Shown one piece after another: positions 24,417-33,162 of a stretch of DNA of 40,754 bases; positions within the stretch are counted from its first letter, which is position 1, and every line of letters starts with the position of its first letter. Made by a program: the position numbers and the translations under genes. Origin of the DNA: Pseudomonadota bacterium (GTDB lineage Bacteria; Pseudomonadota; Gammaproteobacteria; Burkholderiales; Burkholderiaceae_D); the NCBI GenBank assembly GCA_023422955.1, contig JAFAGG010000015.1, positions 1-40,754 of the forward strand. The letters run 5' to 3'. The notes under the pieces are model-generated. The model worked only from the letters and a program-made list of their open reading frames with translations, did no database searches and was not told the origin of the DNA.

Positions 24417-25517
24417 TCAGAGGGAGATGCGGCTCCGGTACCATTCATGGAAGTGCTGCATGCCATCTTCCATCGGCGACTGGTAAGGACCTACTTCGCT
24501 GGTGCCGCGCTCCATCAGGATGCGGCGGCCGGCATCCATGCGCAGTGCGATTTCATCGTCTTCCACCGCGGTTTCCATGTAGGCAGCGCGTTCCGCTTCC
24601 ACGAAATCGCGCTCGAACAGCACGATTTCTTCCGGATAGTAGAACTCGACCACGTTCATGGTTTTCTGCGGACCTTGCGGCCACAGCGTCGACACCACCA
24701 GCACATGCGGATACCACTCGACCATGATGTTCGGATAAATGGTCAGCCAGATGGCGCCGTAAGGCGGCAGTTTGCCGTTATTGAACTTCAGGACTTGCTC
24801 ATGCCATTTTTTATAAGCCGGCGAACCCGGCTTGGACAGTGAGCGATTGACGCCCACGGTTTGCACGCTGTAGTTCTCGCCGAACTCCCATTTCAGATCC
24901 GAGCAGGTAACGAAGTTGCCCAGGCCCGGATGGAAAGGCTCGACGTGATAATCCTCCAGATAAACCTCGATGAAGGTCTTCCAGTTGTAATTGCATTCAT
25001 GGATTTCGGCGTGGTCCAGCATGTAGCCGGAAAAATCCAGGTCTTTGGTCACACTCATGCCGGCCATTGCTTTCGCGATATCGAAGCCATTGTCTTCGAA
25101 CAGCAGGCCGTTCCAGCCTTGCAGCGGCGTCTTGGACAGATTCAGGCAGGGCGTTTCACCGAAATGCGGCGCGCCTATGAGGTCGCCTTTCAGATCGTAG
25201 GTCCAGCGATGCAGCGGGCAGATGATGTTATTGGCATTGCCGCGACCATCCAGCATCTTGGCCTGACGATGGCGGCACACGTTCGACATCAGTTCTATGC
25301 CCTGGGCATTACGCACCAGCATGCGGCCTTCGTTTTCCCAGGCCAGCGTTGCATAGTCGCCAGTGTTGGGCACGAGCAGTTCATGGCCGGCATACAGCGG
25401 CCCTTGCCGAAACAATTGCTGGGATTCCTGTTTTAACAGGTTTTCGTCAAAGTAGACGTGTACTGGTAGCTGCGCATTGGAACGCGCCAGCTTGGCGAGG
25501 TTTGCCAGATCGGACAT
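24417..25517 (-). CDS. Rieske non-heme iron oxygenase, alpha-subunit type
   Basis: This is a 366-aa ring-hydroxylating-type oxygenase. The N-terminal Rieske [2Fe-2S] site is Cys81-x-His83 (CRHR) and Cys100-x2-His103 (CPLH). The mononuclear iron site has the motif Asp189-x-His191-x4-His196 (EDYHVEPFHPG). The overall layout resembles the group that includes glycine-betaine and carnitine monooxygenases, but the substrate is not determinable. No reductase or ferredoxin gene is adjacent, so electrons must come from a partner encoded elsewhere. The start at 25517 has GGGAGG five bases upstream. A promoter (25617–25646) and a dyad upstream of it suggest regulated expression of this gene with the permease and sulfurtransferase. 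Confidence 0.9.
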   Translation of the reverse strand: MSDLANLAKLARSNAQLPVHVYFDENLLKQESQQLFRQGPLYAGHELLVPNTGDYATLAWENEGRMLVRNAQGIELMSNVCRHRQAKMLDGRGNANNIICPLHRWTYDLKGDLIGAPHFGETPCLNLSKTPLQGWNGLLFEDNGFDIAKAMAGMSVTKDLDFSGYMLDHAEIHECNYNWKTFIEVYLEDYHVEPFHPGLGNFVTCSDLKWEFGENYSVQTVGVNRSLSKPGSPAYKKWHEQVLKFNNGKLPPYGAIWLTIYPNIMVEWYPHVLVVSTLWPQGPQKTMNVVEFYYPEEIVLFERDFVEAERAAYMETAVEDDEIALRMDAGRRILMERGTSEVGPYQSPMEDGMQHFHEWYRSRISL

Positions 25518-25616
25518 CCCTACCTCCCAAATTAATTTTCACCAACCTAAGAGAGAAAGAATCCGCAAAAACCTGCATCAAACAAGATGGATAGGAAATT
25601 TTGGACAGAACCGGGG

Positions 25617-25646
25617 ATTATACTCTCGCCCTTATATCAGGAGCAA
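25617..25646 (-). promoter_or_regulatory. Sigma-70 promoter of the Rieske operon
   Basis: On the minus strand, TTGCTC (25646–25641) and a perfect TATAAT (25622–25617) are separated by 18 bases. They give a leader of about 90 bases before the Rieske ATG. Confidence 0.65.
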
Positions 25647-25658
25647 TCTGAATCTCGG

Positions 25659-25689
25659 GAATTTCCGGCATGCCGGACCTTGGAAATTC
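25659..25689. promoter_or_regulatory. Nested inverted repeat upstream of the Rieske promoter
   Basis: GAATTTCC (25659–25666) and GGAAATTC (25682–25689) form perfect 8-bp arms that enclose the palindrome CCGGCATGCCGG (25665–25676). The centre lies about 60–65 bases before the predicted transcription start, where many activators bind. Confidence 0.45.
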
Positions 25690-25845
25690 TGCTGGTATAA
25701 AGCGCCGCACCGCACGGGGCAAGGGCTTGAAAGGCAAAATGGTTTTTAATGCATTTGGCTTTTAGCCAAATTGGAATTCGGCCAGCGGCTTCTATCAGCG
25801 CCTGGTTCACGCAGCCTTTCCTGGAAAAAATATAGAAGTGCAAAC

Positions 25846-25867
25846 AAAAAAGGCCGGGAACTCGGCC
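25846..25867 (-). terminator. Minus-strand terminator with no obvious upstream gene
   Basis: On the minus strand a GGCCG/CGGCC stem with a 6-base loop is followed by six Ts. The DNA upstream on that strand is antisense to xseB–ispA, where no minus-strand gene is credible. Confidence 0.6.
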
Positions 25868-25936
25868 ATTTCCGCTAAATCAACAGAGAGACGCTGTATT
25901 CCACTAAAATAGTGGGCTATTTTCTTTTGCACGCCT

Positions 25937-26191
25937 ATGTCTAAAAAATCCATTTCCGATGAACAGCCGGCTTCGTTTGAAGAAGCCATGGCCGAACTGG
26001 AACAACTCGTCTCCCAGATGGAGGACGGATCGCTGTCGCTGGAAGCTTCCGTGGCCGCTTACAAGCGCGGTTCCGAACTGGTCAAGTACTGCACCGGTCA
26101 GCTCGACAAGGTGGAAAGCCAGGTCAAGGTGCTGGAAGACGAAATGCTCAAGCCTTTCGCTGCAAACGATGTGTCGGAGGACGAGGCATGA
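25937..26191 (+). CDS. xseB: Exodeoxyribonuclease VII small subunit
   Basis: This is an 84-aa, highly acidic helical protein with the XseB core SFEEAMAELEQLVSQMEDGS and LEASVAAYKRGSELVKYC. It forms the multi-copy small subunit of the exonuclease VII complex with XseA, which is not in the window. The stop overlaps the ispA ATG by four bases (26188–26191). xseB–ispA–dxs is a widespread proteobacterial operon. Confidence 0.95.
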   Translation: MSKKSISDEQPASFEEAMAELEQLVSQMEDGSLSLEASVAAYKRGSELVKYCTGQLDKVESQVKVLEDEMLKPFAANDVSEDEA

Positions 26192-27075
26192 GTGCGGCAT
26201 TCGGTGAATGGATGACGGCCGTGCAGCAGCAAATGGAAGACGCGTTGTCTGCCTACTTGCCTGCGACCTCCCGGTTGCCCGAGACTTTGCATGAAGCGAT
26301 GCGCTACACCGCGCTGGACGGCGGCAAGCGCGTGCGGCCGCTCCTGGTCTATGCCGCCGGCGACTTGTTCGATGCATCGCAGGAAGCGTTGGCGCGTGCT
26401 GCCTGCGCGGTCGAAATGATCCACGTGTATTCGCTGGTGCATGACGACATGCCCTGCATGGATGACGACGACCTGCGCCGCGGCAAGCCGACGGTGCATG
26501 TGAAATACGATGAAGCCACTGCGCTGCTGGTAGGCGATTCCCTGCAGGCACAGGCTTTCCTGGTCCTGTCGGAAGGCGAGGGCGATGCCGCGCGCAAGCT
26601 GCAAATGGTCAGCCTGCTGGCGCGTGCGGCCGGTTCGCTCGGCATGTGCGGCGGCCAGGCCATCGATCTGGCCAGCGTGGGCAAGGGCTTGTCGCTGGAA
26701 GAGCTGGAGCGCATGCACCGCTTGAAAACCGGCGCACTGCTGCGCGCCTCGGTGCTGCTCGGCGCTTACAGTGCAAGGATTCCTTCCAGTGCCGAACTGG
26801 AAAGCCTCGATGCCTATGCCGCGGCCATCGGCCTGGCCTTCCAGGTGGTGGACGATGTGCTGGATGCGACTGCGGATTCGGCTACGCTGGGCAAGACGGC
26901 CGGCAAGGATGCGGCCGACAACAAGCCGACTTATGTGTCGATACTGGGACTTGAACAATCCCGCGCCCTGGCAGAAAAATTGAGAAACGATGCGCATGCC
27001 GCGCTGGCGCCGTTCGGCGACAAGGCGCAGCGCTTGCGGGAGCTGGCCGACCTGATCGTGCAGCGGAAAGCGTGA
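26188..27075 (+). CDS. ispA: Farnesyl diphosphate synthase
   Basis: IspA (295 aa) condenses IPP with DMAPP and then GPP to make farnesyl diphosphate. The first aspartate-rich motif is DDMPCMDDDDLRRG. The second is DDVLD, followed by the TADSATLGKTAGKD lid region. GGKRVRP near residue 45 binds the IPP diphosphate. ATG 26188 lies within the xseB stop, with GAGG upstream. It is followed by dxs after 7 bases. The sequence pattern fits the short-chain (C15) bacterial enzyme rather than an octaprenyl synthase. Confidence 0.95.
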   Translation: MSAAFGEWMTAVQQQMEDALSAYLPATSRLPETLHEAMRYTALDGGKRVRPLLVYAAGDLFDASQEALARAACAVEMIHVYSLVHDDMPCMDDDDLRRGKPTVHVKYDEATALLVGDSLQAQAFLVLSEGEGDAARKLQMVSLLARAAGSLGMCGGQAIDLASVGKGLSLEELERMHRLKTGALLRASVLLGAYSARIPSSAELESLDAYAAAIGLAFQVVDDVLDATADSATLGKTAGKDAADNKPTYVSILGLEQSRALAEKLRNDAHAALAPFGDKAQRLRELADLIVQRKA

Positions 27076-27082
27076 GTAAAGT

Positions 27083-28951
27083 ATGGATCTATTAAAAACC
27101 ATCGGTGAACCCGCTGATCTGCGCAAGCTGTCGCGCCCCCAGTTGCAGCAGGTCGCCGATGAGCTGCGCGCCTATGTGCTGGATTCGGTCTCCAAGACCG
27201 GCGGCCATCTGTCGTCCAACCTCGGCACGGTGGAACTCACGATCGCGCTGCACTATGTATTCAATACGCCGGAAGATCGTGTGATCTGGGACGTGGGTCA
27301 TCAGACCTATCCGCACAAGATCCTGACCGGGCGGCGCGAAGGCATGGCTTCCCTGCGTCAGCAGGAAGGCATTTCCGGTTTTCCGCGCCGCGATGAAAGC
27401 GCCTACGATGCTTTCGGCACCGCGCATTCCTCCACGTCGATTTCCGCCGCGCTGGGCATGGCACTGGCTGCGAAGATCAAGGACGAAGACCGGCATGCGG
27501 TGGCCGTGATCGGCGACGGCGCAATGACTGCGGGCATGGCGTTCGAAGCCTTGAACAATGCCGGCGTGTATGACGACATCAATCTTCTGGTGGTCCTGAA
27601 CGACAACGACATGTCGATCTCGCCGCCGGTCGGCGCGCTGAACCGCTATCTGGCGCGCCTGATGTCGGGCAAGTTCTACGCTGCGGCAAGGAATGTAGGC
27701 AAGACCGTGCTGCCGGGACCAGTGCTGGAATTGGCCAAGCGGTTCGAAGAACATGCCAAGGGCATGGTGGTGCCGGCGACCATGTTCGAGGAATTCGGTT
27801 TCAACTACATCGGTCCCATCGATGGTCACGATCTCGAATCCCTGATCCCGACGCTGCAGAACCTGAAAAAACTCAAGGGGCCGCAGTTCCTGCACGTGGT
27901 AACCAAAAAAGGCCAGGGTTATAAATTGGCCGAGGCTGATCCTGTGCTGTATCACGGTCCCGGCAAATTCAATCCGGCCGAAGGCATCAAGCCTTCGACC
28001 AGCAGCAAGCTGACTTACACCCAGGTGTTCGGCAAGTGGCTGTGCGATATGGCCGCTCACGACAAGCGCCTGGTCGGCATCACGCCCGCGATGCGCGAAG
28101 GCTCTGGCATGGTGGAATTCGAGCGCCGCTTTCCTGATCGCTATTACGATGTCGGCATCGCCGAACAGCATGCAGTGACGTTCGCCGCCGGCATGGCGTG
28201 CGAGGGACTGAAGCCGGTGGTGGCGATTTACTCGACCTTCCTGCAACGCGGTTACGACCAGCTGATTCATGACGTGGCGCTGCAAAATCTGGATGTGACC
28301 TTCGCACTGGATAGAGCCGGCCTGGTGGGCGCAGATGGCGCCACGCATGCCGGCAATTACGATCTGGCTTATCTGCGCTGCATTCCCAACATGGTGGTGA
28401 TGGCGGCCTCCGATGAGAACGAGTGCCGCAGGATGCTCAGCACGGCATTCGAGTACAATGGCCCGGCTGCCGTGCGCTATCCGCGTGGCAGCGGCATCGG
28501 CGCAACGGTCGATGCTTCGCTGGAAGGCATCCCTTTCGGCAAAGGCGAAATCAGGCGCCAGGGCAAGAGCATTGCCATCCTGGCATTCGGCAGCATGGTC
28601 GCTCCCAGCGTCGAAGCCGGCGAAAGCCTGAACGCCACGGTGGCGAACATGCGCTTCATCAAGCCGCTGGACGTGGAGTTGCTCAAGCAACTGGCAGCCA
28701 GCCACGATGCGCTGGTCACGGTGGAAGAAGGTTCCATCATGGGCGGCGCGGGCGCGGCAGTGGCGGAAGCGCTGGCCGAGGCCGGCATCGTCAAGCCGGT
28801 ATTGCACCTGGGTCTGCCGGACAAGTTCATCGATCATGGCGATCCGGTGCAACTGCTATCCCAATGCGGACTGGACGGCGCAGGCATCACCGCTTCGATC
28901 AGGCAGCGTTTCAGCAAGGGCGAACCGCGCCTGGTCGTCAACAATAACTGA
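27083..28951 (+). CDS. dxs: 1-deoxy-D-xylulose-5-phosphate synthase
   Basis: Dxs (622 aa, normal length) joins pyruvate and glyceraldehyde 3-phosphate in a thiamine-diphosphate reaction, the entry step of the MEP isoprenoid pathway. Signatures are WDVGHQTYPHKILTGR, the ThDP-binding GDGAMTAGMAFEALN with NDNDMSISPPVGAL, and the transketolase-like pyrimidine domain with DVGIAEQHAVTFAAGMA. Together with IspA upstream it supplies prenyl diphosphates. The long minus-strand open frame covering the gene is a codon-bias shadow. Confidence 0.97.
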   Translation: MDLLKTIGEPADLRKLSRPQLQQVADELRAYVLDSVSKTGGHLSSNLGTVELTIALHYVFNTPEDRVIWDVGHQTYPHKILTGRREGMASLRQQEGISGFPRRDESAYDAFGTAHSSTSISAALGMALAAKIKDEDRHAVAVIGDGAMTAGMAFEALNNAGVYDDINLLVVLNDNDMSISPPVGALNRYLARLMSGKFYAAARNVGKTVLPGPVLELAKRFEEHAKGMVVPATMFEEFGFNYIGPIDGHDLESLIPTLQNLKKLKGPQFLHVVTKKGQGYKLAEADPVLYHGPGKFNPAEGIKPSTSSKLTYTQVFGKWLCDMAAHDKRLVGITPAMREGSGMVEFERRFPDRYYDVGIAEQHAVTFAAGMACEGLKPVVAIYSTFLQRGYDQLIHDVALQNLDVTFALDRAGLVGADGATHAGNYDLAYLRCIPNMVVMAASDENECRRMLSTAFEYNGPAAVRYPRGSGIGATVDASLEGIPFGKGEIRRQGKSIAILAFGSMVAPSVEAGESLNATVANMRFIKPLDVELLKQLAASHDALVTVEEGSIMGGAGAAVAEALAEAGIVKPVLHLGLPDKFIDHGDPVQLLSQCGLDGAGITASIRQRFSKGEPRLVVNNN

Positions 28952-28991
28952 AGCAGAAGGCAGGGACTTGCAGTCCCGACAAGGCAGGACA

Positions 28992-29798
28992 ATGAATACC
29001 CGTGATTTGAATTTGGCCATGATTCCCGACGTGCAGAGCAGTCTCGATACGCGACGTATCGCGATTCATCGCGTCGGCGTCAAGGGCGTGCGTTATCCGG
29101 TCGTGCTGAAAACGCAAACCGGCGTCCAGCATTCGGTCGGCGCCTGGAACATGTATGTGCATCTGGCCGAAGACCAGAAAGGCACCCACATGTCGCGCTT
29201 CATCGCGCTGCTGGAAGAGCAGGGCGACGCGCTGGATGCCGCTTCCTTCGTGCAGATGATGCAGAAGATGACGGCGCTGCTGGAAGCCGATAATGGTCGC
29301 ATCGAACTGAACTTTCCCTACTTCATCAGCAAGACCGCGCCGGTATCCGGCGTGCAAAGCCTGATGGATTATGAAGTCGGCATCATCGGTGAAATCAGGA
29401 ATGGCGAAGTCGAGATCGAATTGAAGGTGCTGGTGCCTGTGACCAGCCTGTGCCCGTGTTCGAAGAAGATTTCCGAATACGGCGCGCACAACCAGCGCTC
29501 GCACATCACGGTAACAGCACTGATGACCGGCGATCTGTTCGTCGATGAACTGATCGCCAAGATCGAAGCGCAGGCTTCCTGTGAACTCTACGGCTTGCTG
29601 AAGCGTCCGGACGAGAAATACGTGACCGAGCGTGCCTACGACAATCCGAAATTCGTGGAAGACCTGGTGCGCGATGTGGCCGGCATGCTGAATGCCGAAG
29701 AACGCGTGCTGGCCTATGTGCTGGAAGCGGAAAACTTCGAATCCATCCACAACCATTCGGCTTATGCGCAGATCCGCGCGGACAAGCGCCAGGCCTAA
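28992..29798 (+). CDS. folE2: GTP cyclohydrolase IB (FolE2)
   Basis: FolE2 (268 aa) makes dihydroneopterin triphosphate from GTP, the first step of folate synthesis. It belongs to the type that does not depend strictly on zinc. Recognisable blocks are PVVLKTQTGVQHSVGAWNMY, VTSLCPCSKKISEYGAHNQR (with the conserved Cys and His) and YDNPKFVEDLVRD. ATG 28992 is the conserved start (MNTRDLNLAMIPDVQ); the frame upstream overlaps dxs. It lies 40 bases after dxs and is closed by a strong terminator. No folE of type IA is in the window. Confidence 0.95.
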   Translation: MNTRDLNLAMIPDVQSSLDTRRIAIHRVGVKGVRYPVVLKTQTGVQHSVGAWNMYVHLAEDQKGTHMSRFIALLEEQGDALDAASFVQMMQKMTALLEADNGRIELNFPYFISKTAPVSGVQSLMDYEVGIIGEIRNGEVEIELKVLVPVTSLCPCSKKISEYGAHNQRSHITVTALMTGDLFVDELIAKIEAQASCELYGLLKRPDEKYVTERAYDNPKFVEDLVRDVAGMLNAEERVLAYVLEAENFESIHNHSAYAQIRADKRQA

Positions 29799-29812
29799 GT
29801 TCGCAGCCTGAT

Positions 29813-29845
29813 AAAAAACGGCGTCTGAAACAGGCGCCGTTTTTT
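29813..29845. terminator. Bidirectional rho-independent terminator
   Basis: A 15-bp stem with one mismatch (AAAAAACGGCGTCTG / CAGGCGCCGTTTTTT) closes on an AAA loop and has T runs on both strands. It sits between folE2 and the convergent adenosyltransferase gene and can serve both. Confidence 0.92.
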
Positions 29846-29863
29846 ATTGCTTCCAATTTTGCC

Positions 29864-30421
29864 TCAGTCTTTTTTCCTTCTTTCTTTTTCCCACAGGCTG
29901 TCCGGCATGCCTGCTTCCTTGTTCAATACCCGCGCCAGCACGAACAGTAAGTCGGACAGGCGATTCATGTACTGGCGCGAAAAGTCGTTCAGGGATTGTG
30001 CCTTGCCCAGCGTGACCATCGCGCGTTCGGCGCGGCGGCAGACGGTGCGACATACATGCGCTTGCGCGGCAGCGCGCGTGCCGCCCGGCAGGATGAAATC
30101 CTTCAAAGGCGGCAGGTCGTCGTTATGCTGCCCCACCAGTTGCTCCAGCCTTAGCACATCGCCTTCGGTAATCGCGACATGGCCGGGAATGCAGAGTTCG
30201 CCGCCGATATCGAACAGCGCATGCTGAATCTGTATCAGCGCGTCGCGCATGTCAGGTGGCAAGTCTTCGCATAACAGAAGGCCGATGTGGGAATTGAGTT
30301 CATCCACATCGCCCATGGCCTGCACATGCGGATTGTCCTTGTCCACGCGTTGCCCGTCGCCCAGGCCGGTGCTGCCCTTGTCGCCGGTGCGCGTTACGAT
30401 TCTGGAAAGTCGGTTGCCCAT
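29864..30421 (-). CDS. ATP:cob(I)alamin adenosyltransferase, PduO type
   Basis: This 185-aa enzyme transfers the adenosyl group of ATP to cob(I)alamin to make coenzyme B12. It shows the PduO/MMAB signatures: the ATP-binding N-terminus RIVTRTGDKGSTGLGDG, the helix DVDELNSHIGLL, and CRRAERAMV with NRLSDLLFVLARVLN at the C-terminus. The start is ATG 30421 with AGGAA upstream; eleven further codons to 30454 lack support. No cobalamin riboswitch or B12 synthesis genes are seen nearby, so it more likely serves a B12-dependent enzyme elsewhere. Confidence 0.93.
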   Translation of the reverse strand: MGNRLSRIVTRTGDKGSTGLGDGQRVDKDNPHVQAMGDVDELNSHIGLLLCEDLPPDMRDALIQIQHALFDIGGELCIPGHVAITEGDVLRLEQLVGQHNDDLPPLKDFILPGGTRAAAQAHVCRTVCRRAERAMVTLGKAQSLNDFSRQYMNRLSDLLFVLARVLNKEAGMPDSLWEKERRKKD

Positions 30422-30586
30422 GCTGATGTTCCTGAAAGATAAGGAAGCAAGCATACGGCAAAATGCATGATGCCGGTTAAGCGTGCCTGACTTGGCAAAG
30501 GGGCGCGAGCTGCGAATATGAGGTAGGATTTGAACTACTTTGTGGTGCGTGAACCTTGTTCATCTTCTTGACGTATTTCAAAACGC

Positions 30587-32074
30587 ATGTCCTTCGTTTC
30601 TCAGCCTGTCATCAATCTCGGACGCCAGCGCGCAGTAGTGACTGCCTTGCGCGGCGTGCTGCCCGAGCACTGCATCCTGTTCGATGCGGAAGATACGCGC
30701 CCCTATGAATGCGACGGCTTGTCCGCTTACCGGCAATTGCCGCTGGCGGTCGTGCTGCCGGACAGCGAAGCGCAGATCGTGCAGGTGCTGCGCATCTGCC
30801 GCGAGCTCAATGTTCCGATCGTGCCGCGTGGCGCCGGCACCGGCCTGTCGGGTGGCGCCTTGCCGCATGCGGAGGGCATCGTGCTCTCCACCGCGCGGCT
30901 CAGCAAGATCGTAAAAGTCGATGCCACTGCGCGCACCGCGGTGGTTCAGCCGGGCGTGCGCAACCTGGCGATTTCGGAAGCGGCAGCGCCCTACGGGCTG
31001 TATTACGCGCCCGATCCTTCGTCGCAGATTGCCTGCACCATAGGCGGCAATGTCGCCGAGAATTCCGGCGGCGTGCATTGCCTGAAGTACGGCCTCACCA
31101 TACATAACGTGATGCGCGTTCGCATGGTGACGTCCGAGGGCGAGATCGTGGAACTGGGCAACGGAGCGCTGGATGCGCCGGGCCTGGATTTGCTGGCGGT
31201 GTTCATCGGCTCCGAGGGCATGCTGGGCATCGTTACCGAAGTGACGGTGAGACTGATTCCCAAGCCGCAGGTGGCGCGCGTGGTGATGGCATCGTTTTCC
31301 GATGTCACGCAGGGCGGCGATGCAGTCGCCAACGTGATTGCCGCCGGCATCATTCCCGCCGGACTGGAAATGATGGACAAGACCAGTTCGCGCATGGTCG
31401 AGCCGTTCGTGAAGGCCGGTTATGACACCGATGCGGAAGCGCTGCTCCTGTGCGAATCCGATGGCGTGCCGGAAGAAGTGGAGGCGGAGGTCGAGCACAT
31501 GAAAGCGGTGCTGACGGCGTCGGGCGCGACGGCGATTTCCGTCTCGCGCGATGAAACGGAGCGGCTGAAATTCTGGTCGGGCCGCAAGAATGCCTTCCCG
31601 GCTGCCGGCCGTATCTCGCCCGATTACTACTGCATGGATGGCACCATACCGCGCAAGCGGCTGGCGCAGGTGCTGCAGGGAATCGAGCGCATGGAAAAGA
31701 AATACGGGCTGCGCTGCGCCAACGTGTTTCATGCCGGCGATGGCAACCTGCATCCGCTGATCCTGTTCGATGCCAATCAACCGGATGAATTGCATCGCGC
31801 CGAGCAGTTCGGCACCGAGATACTGGAATTGTGCGTGGAAGTGGGCGGCACCATCACTGGCGAGCATGGCGTGGGCATGGAGAAAATCGATTCCATGTGC
31901 GTGCAGTTTGCGCCGCAAGAGCGGGAAGCCTTCCTCGCCGTCAAGCGCGCCTTCGATCCGCAGGGCTTGCTCAATCCGGACAAGGGCATACCGACGCTGC
32001 AACGCTGCGCCGAGTATGGAAAGATGCATGTGAGGCAAGGCAAGCTGGCCTTTCCCGAGCTGCCTCGTTTTTAA
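30587..32074 (+). CDS. glcD: Glycolate oxidase subunit GlcD
   Basis: GlcD (495 aa) is the FAD-binding catalytic subunit of glycolate oxidase, which turns glycolate into glyoxylate. The PCMH-type FAD domain carries VPRGAGTGLSGGALPH and IGGNVAENSGGVHCLKYG. The C-terminal FAD-oxidase cap has FHAGDGNLHP and TGEHGVGMEKI, whose His residues bind substrate or metal. It is the first gene of glcDEF, with gaps of 9 and 20 bases. No regulator (glcC-like) or glcG lies in the window. The ATG at 30587 has no strong ribosome binding site. Confidence 0.95.
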   Translation: MSFVSQPVINLGRQRAVVTALRGVLPEHCILFDAEDTRPYECDGLSAYRQLPLAVVLPDSEAQIVQVLRICRELNVPIVPRGAGTGLSGGALPHAEGIVLSTARLSKIVKVDATARTAVVQPGVRNLAISEAAAPYGLYYAPDPSSQIACTIGGNVAENSGGVHCLKYGLTIHNVMRVRMVTSEGEIVELGNGALDAPGLDLLAVFIGSEGMLGIVTEVTVRLIPKPQVARVVMASFSDVTQGGDAVANVIAAGIIPAGLEMMDKTSSRMVEPFVKAGYDTDAEALLLCESDGVPEEVEAEVEHMKAVLTASGATAISVSRDETERLKFWSGRKNAFPAAGRISPDYYCMDGTIPRKRLAQVLQGIERMEKKYGLRCANVFHAGDGNLHPLILFDANQPDELHRAEQFGTEILELCVEVGGTITGEHGVGMEKIDSMCVQFAPQEREAFLAVKRAFDPQGLLNPDKGIPTLQRCAEYGKMHVRQGKLAFPELPRF

Positions 32075-32083
32075 GCAAAGATT

Positions 32084-33142
32084 ATGGAACAGGCATTGCA
32101 CGATTTCCGCGAACGCATTCTCTCAGCTGGCACTGAAGGCCGCGGGCTTCGTCTGCGCGGCAGCGGCAGCAAGGACTGGTATGGCCAGGCTGTCCAGGGC
32201 GATGTGCTGGATACCCGTGCCTATAGCGGCATTGTCAATTATGAGCCGACCGAGCTGGTAATCACGGTGCGCTGCGGAACGACCATTCGCGAAGTCGAAG
32301 CGGTGCTGGCTGAGCATAAGCAGGTGCTGGCGTTCGAGCCGCCGCATTTCGGCGAGCAGGCGACCATAGGCGGCATGGTGGCTGTCGGTTTGTCCGGGCC
32401 GCGCCGCCAGCATGCCGGTGCGGTGCGCGACTTCATGCTCGGTGCCGTGCTGATGAATGGCAAGGGGGATGTTCTTCACTTCGGCGGCCAGGTGATGAAA
32501 AATGTGGCAGGCTACGATGTGTCGCGCCTGCTGGCCGGATCGCTCGGCACGCTGGGCCTGATACTCGAAGTGTCACTGAAGGTCTTGCCCGCGCCGTTTG
32601 CCGAAACCACGCTGCGCTTTGAAATGAGCGAGGCAGATGCGCTGCGCACATTGAATGAATGGGCGGGACAGCCCTTGCCGATCTCGGCTACGGCCTGGCA
32701 TGACGATACCTTGCTGTTGCGCCTGTCCGGATCGGAGGCTGGCGTGAAAGCGGCGCAGCAGAAACTGGGCGGCGAGCTCATCGAACCGGCGGATCACTTC
32801 TGGCAAGCGATGCGTGAACACACCCATGCGTTTTTCAACACCGACGAGCCCTTGTGGCGCCTGTCCTTGCCGACGGTCGCACCGCCGCTGGACTTGCCGG
32901 GCTTGCCGCTGATCGAATGGGGCGGCGCGCAGCGCTGGCTGGCGACTTCCGCCGATGCTGCGGCAGTGCGCGCTGCGGCGGTACAAGCCGGTGGCCACGC
33001 GACTTTATTCAAGGGCGGCGACAAGAGCGCGGGCGTATTCCAGCCGCTGCAGCCGGCGCTGATGCGCATACACAAGCAGCTGAAAGCCGAGTTCGATCCG
33101 GCCGGCATTTTCAATCCGGGCCGGATGTATTCCGAGTTTTGA
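32084..33142 (+). CDS. glcE: Glycolate oxidase subunit GlcE
   Basis: GlcE (352 aa) is the second FAD-domain subunit of the glycolate oxidase complex, related to GlcD but shorter. The FAD-binding segments are LRLRGSGSKDWYG, FGEQATIGGMVAVGLSGPRR and the conserved GQVMKNVAGYDVSRLLAGS. It lacks the large C-terminal catalytic cap of GlcD and ends with FDPAGIFNPGRMY. It lies between glcD and glcF in the usual order. Confidence 0.94.
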   Translation: MEQALHDFRERILSAGTEGRGLRLRGSGSKDWYGQAVQGDVLDTRAYSGIVNYEPTELVITVRCGTTIREVEAVLAEHKQVLAFEPPHFGEQATIGGMVAVGLSGPRRQHAGAVRDFMLGAVLMNGKGDVLHFGGQVMKNVAGYDVSRLLAGSLGTLGLILEVSLKVLPAPFAETTLRFEMSEADALRTLNEWAGQPLPISATAWHDDTLLLRLSGSEAGVKAAQQKLGGELIEPADHFWQAMREHTHAFFNTDEPLWRLSLPTVAPPLDLPGLPLIEWGGAQRWLATSADAAAVRAAAVQAGGHATLFKGGDKSAGVFQPLQPALMRIHKQLKAEFDPAGIFNPGRMYSEF

Positions 33143-33162
33143 CGCCTTATTGACGGTCAGCC

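Larger units (their letters stand above)
25518..25936. other. Regulatory intergenic region between the Rieske operon and xseB
   Basis: This 419-base divergent region contains the Rieske promoter (25617–25646), a nested dyad (25659–25689), a 7-bp hairpin TTTGGCT-TTT-AGCCAAA (25754–25770), a minus-strand terminator (25846–25867) and a 6-bp dyad CCACTA-AAA-TAGTGG (25901–25915) just before xseB. No protein-coding gene is supported; the 68-codon minus-strand frame at 25637–25843 has no ribosome binding site or codon pattern. A TAAAAT at 25905–25910 might serve xseB but lacks a -35. Confidence 0.6.

Noticed and set aside
25637..25843. 68-codon minus-strand frame upstream of the Rieske gene
   Set aside because: It overlaps the promoter and dyad, has no Shine-Dalgarno sequence and no family resemblance.
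27092..28852. Very long minus-strand open frame across dxs (and similar ones across glcD, metK and polA)
   Set aside because: These mirror the codon bias of the real genes, have no ribosome binding sites, and encode low-complexity His/Arg/Gln-rich products.
30422..30586. Cobalamin riboswitch near the adenosyltransferase
   Set aside because: The gap is too short and lacks the B12-box-like core.
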